Part shown: in pieces, positions 43,260-54,239 of the stretch
How positions within the stretch are numbered: position 1 is the first letter of the stretch
Layout of the letters: the number at the start of each line of letters is the position of its first letter
From: Molanna angustata
Lineage: Eukaryota > Arthropoda > Insecta > Trichoptera > Molannidae
Reading direction: 5' to 3'
Length of the DNA stretch: 64,000 bases
Assembly (NCBI GenBank): GCA_963576475.1
Contig: OY754977.1
Location: 28,283,796 to 28,347,795, forward strand
Made by a program: the position numbers and the translations under genes
Notes under the pieces: generated by a model
Seen by the model: only the letters and a program-made list of their open reading frames with translations
What the model was told of the DNA's origin: nothing
The model's database searches: none

Positions 43260-43900
43260 AGCCTCGGGGGTAAGGTATATAAGCACCACATGCATTCATC
43301 TTTTTTAGTACCTGGTCTACAAGTTTAACTTTCATTTGCGCGCGTGTTATTTTCAATTTACGAAACAGTTATTTTCTATTGTTAATGTCAAGAACATTGA
43401 TTTTATTTTATTTCGTGTGTTAAAATCAAGTGTAACTCAATATATCGACGTATTTCCTTGTACCTAATGTGTTTCCTTAATCTCTGCTTAAATTACCCAC
43501 TGACTGTAAATATTTAATTTGATGGTACAAGTACCAGAGTATTTAGTAATCACCCTCTGTGAATACGTCGTCTTCTTCTTGTGACTTATTAAGCTAAGAT
43601 CAGTTTATAAATTTAAACTAAGTAAAGCTTTTCTTTACTTAGTGGACAGATTCTGTCCTGGTGACCTCGTTTTCAATCTTCAGAATAGATCGCTAACACG
43701 TCACAATAGGAAGCGATACGGGTACCTATATACTCTAACTGCATTCCCTTCAGGAGCCAAGAATCAATTCAGGACCAAACGGAGTTGAGCCCTCGGTTCG
43801 GAATTTACTGAAAGCAACTTAAACCTTCAGGGTCACCCATAGGCTTTTGGTTCGGTCTTTCCCGAAAGTACCTTAAACCTCAGGGACTCCAGTCCACAAT
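43260..43900 (+). other. Candidate LTR-like or promoter-like sequence
   Basis: A TATA-box-like ggtatataagc (about 43276) is followed ~20-30 bp later by an initiator-like gcattcatc. There is a perfect 11-bp palindromic hairpin at 43618-43643 (actaagtaaag/ctttacttagt) and a GC-richer segment (43645-43900) with repeated accttcagg/acctcaggg motifs. This could be a solo LTR and its leader. No gag, pol or partner LTR is visible. Confidence 0.25.
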
Positions 43901-45668
43901 GTCAAAGAATGGCTGAAAAATCGTAGAAAGAAATTATTTATCTTGGCAAAATGAGTCTATTCTTTAATTTTGAAAAATTTAACTTCGTAAATTACCTATG
44001 AAATCATAAATTTACGATATTAAATAATATTGGGTTCAATTGAGTATTGTCGACAAAAATAGCTTTATATTGAATAAACAATTCAGTGAAAATATTATTT
44101 GTTTCAAATAGAATTGTAGCTTTAATAATAAAGTTTAATATAATAGTTTGACTGATTGACTGTTTTAAATTTTTGTTATTATTTTAATCGTGGACCCCCA
44201 AAGTTGCTATTAAAACAATTTATCCTATCAAAATTTTGTTAAAATTAAACATTAAAAAAAAACACCATTTAATGAATGTCGATGGCGAAACAAAACTTGC
44301 GATCACGGTGCATCCAACTTTGTGAATTAAATATAATATTACCAGATGCTTTATTTGGTGTATTTTACTTAATCGGACTGAAGACGAAGACGTTATTTCA
44401 TTATGCTCAGCATTCTCCATCTTCGTTGTAGAAGGTACCTCTTGATGTAACATGAGTAAACCAACGGAGAAAAGATTTGCAAGTCATGGCGGATAAAAAA
44501 GTGCCATCCCGTCACCCGTGCATTCGTCTGCAGCGGCTAAGCATTCTTCAATGATTGGCCATTCGATCCCTGAGCAGGATTATGCTGTTCTTCCATCACC
44601 AGCACATGTTCTGCTTATGGTAACTAATAACGGCCCCTTGCAAAACTCTGATTGGCTTCTAAAATACAGCTTGTTGTTGTCAATTTTGGCACGAAATTTG
44701 TATTATCAAGAAAATATTATAGCCCAATTTGGATCAAAATGATCCAAGAAAGGCCATCAATAGGTACTAAGTATATAAATAGATTTTATAACTTTAGTTT
44801 AGATACTGATATCTAGCAGAAACCATTAAGATATTATACATAACTATATGTACTGAAATTTGGATGTAATGAATATCATAATATTGATGTTTAATTTATA
44901 TCACACAATTGTATTGGATAATATTCTAAGAAGTTAGCAATTGTCTAGTGCAGGGTTAGTACAAACCTTTGTTTGGTTTCTTAATATAATTTGTTTACTT
45001 CAGTTCTTACATATTTTTAATATTATTTTACATTATTTTCTTCTTATTTCTCTTATGCCTTGATGCCCGTTGTTGGCAGATATGTTGTTCTCTTGCTAGG
45101 TTGACTCCCTGTTATCCATCCTTCACATAGCGCTCACATTGTCGACCTGAAGAAAGACGTCCACCAGGTAGCAGATTTTACATTAAAAAGTTGTGTATCT
45201 TAAAGTCCTGTTTTTTTCCATAGTTTTGTCGTTGTTTTGAAAAGAAGTGTTTCCGGAATAAACTTAAGGTTTCGCGCTTCTTTATTTGGTAAGAAGAGAT
45301 CACCCAATTTCAATTAATCCACCGTTGTATACGTACTTATTTTATAAACATTTAATAATAAATAATAATAAAAAGCTTCATACTAAAATGAAATAATACA
45401 CGCGTGGAAATACCATGTATGATAAAGAAACATTTTATTATATGATACAATCACAACATGTAACATACACGCCTAACAAAGTACAAAGAAGTTATTGAAG
45501 GAGGTTGTTTGTTTCCCTTTAAAGTTCATCTTTGATTGAATCGCAATCTGTCTGGTTGAATACATAATGATGCGAAAGATTTCAATGTTTGAAGACTCCC
45601 TTAGAGTTTGATAAAAATAACATATCAATTTGTATATTTTTTACGTTTTTGTAAATAAAATATAATGC
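43901..45668. other. Mostly unassigned sequence
   Basis: Two frames of 74-77 codons (minus 44220-44453, plus 44518-44742) show no motif that I recognise and I do not call them genes. The plus frame is not low complexity, so it could be an exon or transposon remnant. Confidence 0.35.
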
Positions 45669-45720
45669 ATGCTGGTGGTCTTATTTCCATTAGACAATAA
45701 ATTTCTTCCAAAAATTACAA
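45669..45720 (-). mobile_element. LINE-T 3' tail scrap
   Basis: On the minus strand: ggaagaaatttattgtctaa then tggaaataagaccaccagc, a diverged form of the LINE-T terminus. Confidence 0.5.
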
Positions 45721-46159
45721 AGAATGAAAAATTATTAACATCTTATTTTTTGTTTAACTACATTACAAATAAATTTATACACTACATTATGATATTTACT
45801 TTAGTGAAATTGTTGCATTACCTCATCAAAAAGATTAAAACCTTGTGTTTGATAAGGGAATAGGGAATCATTAGATATTAGATAATACAATAAAATACAG
45901 AGTTATAAAACAAATAGAAAACGGGCAATTCGAAACAATTTTGATCATATCAATACAAACATCATTACATACACCACGTTTAGATTGTGATAGTATACAA
46001 AACTATACTTTGTTTGAACCTTTTAAAATCATTTATCTGTTTTATTACTTACATCTGGGAGGCACATATAATTCTTTATTCCCATATAAATGTAATTGTT
46101 TTGCATTTGTCTAGTATTAAATTTATGAAGTGTTTTTATGGGAAATGTACGTATTTACG

Positions 46160-46258
46160 AAATGTCGATTCGTTCATGAGAATTCAATTCTCTTGAATCG
46201 ACATTATCCAACTGTCGATTTGTTCAGGAGAACTTTGTTCTCTTAACATATCGACAAT
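46160..46258. repeat. Two consecutive hairpins at the 5' end of DR1
   Basis: The first pairs tgtcgattcgttcatgagaa with ttctcttgaatcgaca around 46163-46203. The second pairs tgtcgatttgttcaggagaa (46213 on) with ttctcttaacatatcgaca. The second belongs to DR1 proper; the first looks like an extra copy of that terminus. Confidence 0.75.
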
Positions 46259-46440
46259 GTTTCAAGCCAGGATACGCGAGAATTGTATGCAGAGGTCTAC
46301 TTTTTTCACGGCTTTTCCAACTTTGAAGTCAAAAAACACCAACTTAGAGGCTTCGCAGCATATATGTTCTATACACGGATTTACTCAGAATTCGGAGTAG
46401 AACATTTCGTGTGTCTGTGTATCTGTGTGTGTGTGTGTGT

Positions 46441-46517
<77 letters not shown>

Positions 46518-47290
46518 TGTGTGTGTGTGTGTCCCCTTATAACTTTTGATCCGCTCAATTTACAAAGCCCAGAATTTCAGAATATATAAACAGTTATAAG
46601 CCTACAAAACTTTTATACTCAGAATTTTGAATTTTTGTTTCAAACAGGGGTTATCAACTTTTGAATTTTTACTTAATTTTTCCATAAATCTCAGAAACCA
46701 TAAAAGCTAGAACGCTGAAAATTGGTACAAATATAGACAAATACAAAATCTTAAATTAATTTTTTCAAAAAAATTCCAGGGTTTCTCAAACATTTTTTAT
46801 TAAGAAATTTTTTTTTTTTGATAAATTTATGGGTTTAACTGCCTATATTTCCAAATTTTTCAAAAATATCGAAAAAAAGCCGAAACACCCCAACTAGATA
46901 ATTTAATTTTCTATAAAAAATATTAGCATTGTATTAGCACATCTCAATTTTTTTTTAACAATTTTTATAAAAATTGAATTTAGTGACGACATTGCTTCAT
47001 ACAATTTGTATGGCAGTCGCTTATACACAATATGTTAGAAGACTTGATACTTAAATCTCCAAACATACATACATACCGTCATGCTGTTTTCATATTCTGG
47101 GTAGAAAAAAGGACTGACCTCCATACTATCCTATCTTGACATATGTACATACCTAGGTACATGTGTTGCATAGAAAATCAAATATCTTAAAATATTAAAT
47201 AATTTGTATTTATGTTAATAGTTTAGTACTTATTCTTCAACTATACATACTATCGCTATCGACAGTTGGATCTCATGTGTTACATGCAAC
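46206..47290 (+). repeat. DR1 dispersed repeat, most complete copy
   Basis: It starts ATCCAACTGTCGAT (46206-46219) and carries the exact complement ATCGACAGTTGGAT at 47258-47271, so it has inverted ends plus a terminal hairpin. Between them: aaaaaacaccaacttagagg, ggatttactcagaattcgga, a (gt)n microsatellite (46425-46531), caggggttatcaacttttga, aacaccccaactagataatt and ttcatacaatttgtatggca. No coding frame survives. All copies continue ctcatgtgtta after the right repeat, so the true 3' end may be slightly further on. I infer a non-autonomous transposon of unknown class. Confidence 0.75.
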
Positions 47291-47559
47291 TAGTTTAAGG
47301 ATTATTGGCCTGCATTTTGGACAATTTAGCAAGTGTTGATATTCAGGAAGTTTATAATGTTAAACTGTTCTGCACTTCGTTACATACAAATAATAAATGA
47401 AGAACGAGTGTTGAAGAAAATTTATAGAGCTGAAAGATAAGTAATAAGAGGTAAAAAATATGACATGTCTGAGAAATAAATCGATATAAGTGTAGTGAAG
47501 TATACGAGCATATATCTTTAAATAAATATTAAATGATTTAAGAATGTGAGCGAGGTGAT

Positions 47560-47645
47560 GAATTAAAGCAAACACAGAAATGTATGTATGCTGCTCGGTT
47601 CGGCCTACCCCAAATAACAAGGACATGGCGTGATGTTAGCTTCAT
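47560..47645 (+). mobile_element. RTE-like LINE 3' end scrap
   Basis: It reads gctcggttcggcctacccca then acatggcgtgatg, resembling the 3' UTR end at 17320-17360 (tctgcctaccccaaataggg, acggcgtgac). Confidence 0.45.
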
Positions 47646-48061
47646 TTTTGAGCTGTCTAAAAAAAACTCAAAAGAAAGGAACGTTTAGTATCAGTTTTAA
47701 AAATTATGTAAAGCGATAGTTCATAGTGCATAGAACTACGTATTATTCGATTTCTTATTATTAGTATAAGATTTAGGTTGAGCTTTGTACTAATAATAAT
47801 CATGCGTTCCACAAGTAAGAAGCACCCAAAAAGAATATTAATTGCCAACCCTGAATCACATAGTTGTCCCTATCATATCAGTTTATATATTATAACAAGG
47901 GCTTAATACTCTAATATCAGACGTATTCATCCATAAAATTATTTTAGCCAGCTTTGTAAAATAATTCAATAGTTTAGTCCCTATATTTGTCATATAATTA
48001 TATTTAGGAATTAATTATTAATGTTTAATTACGATTCTTACACGGTAAAATGAATAACATG
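47646..48061. other. Non-coding stretch, nothing recognised
   Basis: AT-rich sequence without an identified feature. Confidence 0.4.
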
Positions 48062-48180
48062 ATCCAACTGTCGATTTGTTCAAGAGAACTTTGTTCTCTA
48101 AACATATCGACAAAGTATCAACTCAATTTACGCGAGATTGTATGCACGATCTATATTTTTCACGGTTTTTCCAACTTTGA
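48062..48180 (+). repeat. DR1 5' end with terminal hairpin
   Basis: atccaactgtcgatttgttc, aagagaactttgttctct and aaacatatcgacaaag reproduce the terminal hairpin. It continues ~60 bp to ggtttttccaactttgat and then stops at the RTE fragment. Confidence 0.8.
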
Positions 48181-48189
48181 TATTGTTAA

Positions 48190-48385
48190 CGATATATGAT
48201 AGAATAAAAAATGAGGACATAAGGAGGGAATGCAAGATGAAGAAGAGTAGGTATTATAAGTAAAATGAAAGTGAATTTCTTGAGGTGGTTTGGACATATT
48301 GAAAGAATGAATGATGAACGTCTGACCAAAAAAATATACATGGGTGTAAGAGATAGAGTGAATAGCATGGGTGTAGTGATGGTAT
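48190..48385 (+). mobile_element. RTE-like LINE fragment
   Basis: The frames KNEDIRREC and LRWFGHIERMNDERLTKKIY then MGVRDRVNSMGVV are the C-terminal block of the same LINE family as at 49925-50960. It lies exactly between a plus-strand DR1 5' end and a minus-strand DR1 body. Confidence 0.75.
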
Positions 48386-48424
48386 GTATTTATGTATGAT
48401 ATTGTATAGTTTATACCTACTGCC

Positions 48425-48863
48425 ATACAAATTGTATGAAACGAGGACGTCATAAATTTATTTTTTTAAGTATTGTTAAAAAATTTCTAATAGTATTATG
48501 ATGTGCGTATTTTTTATAGACAATTAAATTTTCTAGTTGGGGAATTTCGGCGTTTATCGATATTTAAGAAAAAATGGAAATGTAGGCAGTTAAATACATA
48601 AATTTGTCAAAAAAATGTTTTTCTTAGTAAAAAATGTTTGAGAAACTTTTTTGAAAAAAATGTATTTGTTTAAATTATACCAATTTTCAGCGTTCTAGAT
48701 TTTATAGTTTTTGAGATAAATGGAAAAATATAGAGTAAATACAACACCAGACTGAAGTAAATCCTTGTATTGAACATTAAATGCTGCGAAGCCTATACGT
48801 TGAAAAATATAAATCTGTCCATACAAATCTCGCACATCTTGGATTGAAACTTTGTCGATCTGT
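48425..48863 (-). repeat. DR1 dispersed repeat, inverted partial copy
   Basis: The minus strand runs from gatcgacaaagtttcaatcc through caaaagttaatggc-like decayed blocks, attccccaactagaaaattt and ataaatttatgacgtcctcg to atacaatttg. Together with 48062-48180 this makes inverted DR1 ends around an RTE fragment. Confidence 0.7.
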
Positions 48864-48884
48864 TACCTACAAAAGCCTAGTTCT

Positions 48885-49215
48885 GCTATCGTGTGCACTT
48901 ACATAATCCTAGAATAGCTATTGAATGTACATACATAATCCAAAAATAGCTATTGTATGTACTCACATAATCCTAGAATAGCTATTGTATGTACTAACAT
49001 AATCCTAGAATTGCTATTGTATGTACTTACATAATTCTAGAATAGCTATTATATGTAGGTACTTAGATAATCCTAGCCTTTTATTATTCCATTTCTATTA
49101 CATTTTTTTTTTAATTTATAAAAGGCTTAATTATTATTATTATTAATTATTAGATAATCCTAGAATAGCTATTGTATGTATTTACAAAAGCCTTGTATTG
49201 CTATTGTATGTATGT
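48885..49215 (+). repeat. 32-bp minisatellite, ~7 copies with one interruption
   Basis: Units read tagctattgtatgtacttac then ataatcctagaa. About 75 bp of AT-rich sequence (49075-49155) interrupts the array. Confidence 0.85.
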
Positions 49216-49924
49216 AGGTACCTACTTGTACAATGGGTGTGCGTTTTGGACAACTCTTATCAAAATTATTATTTCCAACACACATACATAAATGTTAAAG
49301 CAATAATTTGTTTGTTGATGTTTTTTTTACTAACGCACATTTATTACTTATCTTATCATCATTTTTTCGTTTGGTTTTTGTAACATTTTGAAACGTTCAA
49401 CATAATTTATCAAAAAATTGACCTTCGTTCTCTAGACTAAGATATAAATGAAGCCAAGTATAATATAGGTAATATTAAAGATAGATGTATGAATTCATTT
49501 AAATTAATTTACAAAAAATAATGATTATCGCAATAGTAAGGAATTGTCTTTTAATAGATTGAAGAAATAAATTCGATTATTATAATTAAAATATATATCT
49601 AATATTTTTTATTTAACAAATAAATCGATAAATTACTCTTTATTGTGTATTTACATACCTATATATACCGTAAAGATATTAATATAAACATTTTGGTGGA
49701 CAAAATTAAGGATTACTTTCCAGGGTAACCCACGTTTTCTTGAAAAAGACTGTTGTCTATCCAACGTTTCTGACAAATAGCACTCTCCATTTTCAATGGG
49801 ATTTTCGACTAGTATTTCGAGTTCAGCTTTGTATTCGTGACGAACACACCCGTTAAACTCAGAAGTCAAGATATAAGTCTTCGTTAAGAATTCGAAAAAA
49901 ATGTAGAAAACATTGCATGAAAAT
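49216..49924. other. Non-coding stretch, nothing recognised
   Basis: The minus frame at 49651-49983 (110 codons) overlaps the RTE 3' UTR at one end and shows no family motif that I recognise. Confidence 0.35.
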
Positions 49925-50960
49925 TGTTGTGGATGCCATACCATCACGCCGTTTACCTGTTTGGTGTAGGCAGAGAGAGTCAAACACCAGACTTCTTTCT
50001 CTTGAAATACATTTCTCGCTTCATACGTCCATGTATAGTCTCATACCCACTCTTTTGTTATTCTTACTTCTAACGTCTCCATCTTACAAATTTCATTCAT
50101 ATGATCGTGCCAATTTTTCCTTGCTTGCCCCTACTTTTCCTTCTTCTTTTATCAGCCTTATATATTTTTTTGACAGACGGTCATCACTTATTATTTATAC
50201 GTGGCCAAACCCCTTAGGGCATTTATTTTCATCTTACTTACGATATCTCTTTCCTCATTTCTTATTCTATCATTTATTGTATTACCACACTTAGTGACCT
50301 CATTTAACCACGTGTTCTTCCATATCCATGTCTTACTAGCTTCCATTATATACGGTACGACGATACCATTGTGTACCGTGAGCTTTGCTTGCATCGAAAT
50401 AATTGGGTCAGCAATTATAGATCTTAATGCACCATTCACTCTATTACCTGCTGTCAATTTCTCAATATCTTTTTCCAATCTCTTTCCAATCTTTTTCCAA
50501 TCTCTTTCCAATATCTTTTTCCAATTTAATCTTTTTCCAATCTTTTTCCTCTTTCAATATCTTTTTCCAATCCTCCATCACGCAGGCACATGCTTCCAAA
50601 GTATGAATACTCATCCACTTGTTCTTACTGTACATTTTCCACTCGTACCTTAAATTTTGTTCCGTCTTTTGTTCTTCTCAAATACCATCACTTTAGATTT
50701 AGTTGCATAATTCTCAGTCCATTTTGCATGCATCCATCGAATACTATTTTAACCAATCATTCCAAGTCTTACACACATTCTGCCATTAATACTTTATCTG
50801 AATACAACAGATCACATAACCCAATGTTCTCATTCCTTAGTGCTCTCAAGCAGTAGTCATTGTATAGGTTAAAGAGCCACGGTGATAATACAAACCCTTG
50901 CTTAACTACCTCATTAATGGAGAACCATACTGTAAGAGAGGTTTCAATCCTCACACAGGC
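49925..50960 (-). mobile_element. RTE-like LINE, 3' kilobase, several stops
   Basis: The minus strand begins with RT motifs WFSINEVVKQGFVLSPWLFN then LLYSDKVLM, where the catalytic YADD is degraded to YSDK. It continues VDEYSYFGSM (YLGS block), DIEKLTAGNRVNGALRSII, AKLTVHNGIVVPYIMEASKT and INDRIRNEERDI. The 3' UTR ends tctgcctacaccaaacaggt then aaacggcgtgatggtatgg, the RTE-type end also seen at 17265. A simple repeat (50460-50580: ctttttccaat) sits within. Dead copy. Confidence 0.8.
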
Positions 50961-51832
50961 TTGGATGAGGAAATGAAATTATTGTTATAAAATTTTATTT
51001 CCACGGATTATGGTAGCAATGGCCCAATTTAGTTGTCTGCTTTCATATTTGGCATCGTTAAAATTTATCGAAATATCAATCAACTGTTTAATAGGTAGGA
51101 AAAAATGAAAAACCATCATAATTAAATTTTACAATCTTTTTGAGCATGCGAATATGAAAATAGGTACTATTCGCAATCAGTATTAAAACATGGAGTAGGT
51201 AGCGGATAACTAAAACCACACTTAATTTTTTATTCATGGTATAACATAACGATATTAACATATTAAAAGTGATTAAAAACCTTTCTTGATAATATTGATG
51301 AATTCGCTTTTTTTATTTTAATCAATTCAGTGGCAAATAAATTCAGGTAACGGGAAAACATAATTAAGTAAGTGGACTATTTTTAATTAGATTATTTATT
51401 ATATTTTTGTGTTTATTCAATATGATGTAATGCTTTTACATTATAAATGTATTCAAATGTAAAATTTATACCTCAGTGTTAATATAGAAATTGTGATTTC
51501 GATAGGTGATCAGAAAATTCAGAAGTTATTTTTATTCATTCAAGTTTTTTCCTTAACTAATAACCCTTCAACAAATAAATAAAATTCGATAGAATAAATA
51601 AATAACATTCATCTCCTTAATTTACGAATAATCATCTCCTTATTCTACGAGAATATTATGTAGGTACATAAAGTGACAGGTTTATGAATCGATATCCTTT
51701 GATTACATAAGAATTTTGTAAATTTTGTCTTAAAAGATGCTAGCTGTGTCTTGTGAACGCGCTCATTAACTTCAAACCCGTTGTGAATTTTAACTAATAA
51801 TAATAAAAAAAATATTTTATTACACAAAAAAA
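50961..51832. other. Non-coding stretch, nothing recognised
   Basis: AT-rich sequence without an identified feature. Confidence 0.4.
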
Positions 51833-52385
51833 ATCACATAATGTGGCCCGTAGGAAAAAAAATGGCAAAATGAGTTGGTTTCTTAAAAAGAATAAGAAAT
51901 AACTTAGATTTTCACACATCAAGATTAATTTTTAATTCGTTTGTAATTCCCCATTTAAATTATTGTTCTAGTGTCCTTTTCCTCTGCAATGAAAAGTACA
52001 GATCATTCATAATATGGGAATGAGAACAATTTTAAAACGTAACAGATATACAAGAATAAACCTAATGTTAAATAAACTAAAATTAATGACAGTAAAGCAA
52101 TAGATACATTATAATATACAACACATTAACTTTGATTTTCAAATTAAAAAATAATATGCTTCCAAAATATATGCAGAAAAATATATTATTCAATGCCAAT
52201 GTTCACACTTACCCTACGAGAGGATGTCAGGATTTTAGACTTTAACGAGATTAACAAGTACACAACATTGTTTATACCATAAAGGTCTCAAAATATATAA
52301 TAGTTCGCCACCAAACATAAAAGAAACCACAAGTCTTGCCACCTTTCGTAGGCTAGGTGCTGAACACATAGTTAAAAAATATTAA
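51833..52385 (+). mobile_element. LINE RT C-terminal remnant, CR1/jockey-like
   Basis: Broken frames in order: VGFLKRIRNNLDFHTSRLIF, NSFVIPHLNYCSSVLFLCNE, IIHNMGMRTILKRNRYTRIN, LNKLKLMTVKQ, then after shifts TYPTRGCQDFR, HKGLKIYNSSPPNIKETTSL and ATFRRLGAEHIVKKY. This is the thumb and C-terminal region. At least three stops or frameshifts interrupt it. A short (tta)n tract at 52531-52545 may be its 3' end. Confidence 0.75.
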
Positions 52386-53369
52386 TGCTCTCCATACTTT
52401 TACATGTTTTAATAATTAAGTGTCATATTCTGTACCATTATTTATTATTGTATAAAAAAATAATTATATACTTTTTGTTAACACTAGATGTATTAATTTT
52501 GTATTTTTTACGTCTAAATAAAAGTAACTTTTATTATTATTATTATATATTTTTACCAGTCAACCACAACTAACATAATAAAAAAATATTTAGTATATGA
52601 TAAGAAAACTAAAATAGTATGTCAGTGGATTGGAGACTGTATAGTCACAGGTGTAGCTGTATTTTGTGCCTTTGAATAATACCTGAATGCAGGTAATATT
52701 GGCAAGGATCTGAACGTCATTATTAATTGTGTTTGGTTCTATTATTCGATCTACACGCAACCATCCAAAAAAATATCATCTCCCATGATCGATCTATCGC
52801 TTGAACCGAACATCTATTCCATTCATCTCTGACACATACCTTGTGAACAGCTGCATTTATCTAACACACCTGGATTTCTAGCCAAAGCATTAGAAAATAT
52901 TTTTATAGCATCTATTTATTTTATGAAAAATAAATACAATTTACGACAAATGAGAAAAAACAAAATTATAGGATCACACCTGAAACATACAAGGAATAGT
53001 ACCAAGAGGATTATATTCTAGAATCATAACATGGGATTCTAACGTACCTACTTAAGGATCAACGAAGGTGTTGCAACCATTATGGTGACACATACATATA
53101 TTTATGTATATACTATAGTGGAATTTTGAGTTATGTTATCAGTGCAAAGTTGGCGCTTTATCGCAATTTTGAACGAGAGTAGAGATTGGGTATGAAAAAA
53201 GTCAATGTTATTGAGCAGGTTGTTAAAATTGGAGGTGGCCCGACTAGTAAAGAAATTTTTCCTAAGATTAAAATACATAATAAAATAAAATATATTTATA
53301 AAAAAATATAAAAAATATATTAACATAATAAAATATATTAAAATAAAATATATAAAAATATATAAACAT
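52386..53369. other. Unassigned AT-rich sequence
   Basis: It ends with a ~110-bp low-complexity run of (aaaatatat)-like sequence (53270-53390). No gene is seen. Confidence 0.4.
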
Positions 53370-53379
53370 AGTAAAATAT

Positions 53380-53660
53380 ATTAAAATATATCGACATCAA
53401 TGGTTAGGACGCGTTCAGCGAATGGAGGAAGGCCAAACCCCAAAGAAGATTCTCGACAAACGACCGGAGGGGTGACGTGGTGTGGGGGGACCCAAGCTGC
53501 GGTGGATGGACGGCATTCAGGAGGATTTAAAGAGGATTGGCGTTGCAAACTGGCGTTGAGACTGCAGGCGATGGACCGATCTAAATGGGAAAAAATTCTG
53601 GAGGAGGCCAAGGCTCACAATGGGCTGTAGTGCCAATGATGATGACGATTTATTTCATGA
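53380..53660 (+). mobile_element. RTE-type LINE 3' end
   Basis: The frame RMEEGQTPKKILDKRPEG is followed by a stop, then GGPKLRWMDGIQEDLKRIGV, ANWR and, after a frameshift, AMDRSKWEKILEEAKAHNGL. It ends in the family-typical tgatgatgacg. The longer-looking open frame at 53400-53630 is in the wrong phase for its first half. Close relative of 63400-63665. Confidence 0.75.
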
Positions 53661-54239
53661 AGTATAGATTATATATTCAATTTGGAAATATAAAAACTTC
53701 AATATTTGTCATGAAAGAAAAAAATAAAAGTAGTCGCTGTGAGGGTAGGAAGCTTATTTCTGGCCTGAAAAAATCAGAGAATGAATCGGAGTTCATAGAG
53801 TGGAGGAGCTATTCAGGTTAGTTCAGATTAGAGAAACCTATACTAGAGTAATAAATGACCAATGACGTGGCACGAAGAGAAGAAGATGATTTGAAAAATA
53901 TATTTTTTTATCAAAATGCAATGAAATATGCCTTATTTTGAACCACAACGCATTAAATGCTCAAGACTCAAGACTTCAGACTCAACTATGCAAATTTTGA
54001 AAAGAAAAATCAAACGATATTTGTTTGAAGGTAAGAAGGGGGGAGGGGGGGGGAAACGGTGAATGTATTATTGTGAATGTGGGATAGGTTATGAAAAAAA
54101 GTTTATAAAAAAAAAATATTTTGTCAAGTTGTGTCAAAATTAATTTCGACCTATTATAATTTATATTTTTTATCTCACCATATTCTACAATGATAAAAAC
54201 AAGTAGATTACCTACTGATGCCCAGCAAAGAAGCCTTGT
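53661..54239. other. Unassigned sequence
   Basis: Includes a poly-G tract (about 54038-54054). Nothing else is recognised. Confidence 0.4.

Noticed and set aside
44518..44742. 74-codon frame that is not low complexity
   Set aside because: No motif, homologue or splice context that I recognise; kept only as unassigned sequence.
53400..53630. Intact 76-codon protein
   Set aside because: The frame is in the wrong phase for the first half of an RTE-type C-terminus; the real reading has a stop and a frameshift.
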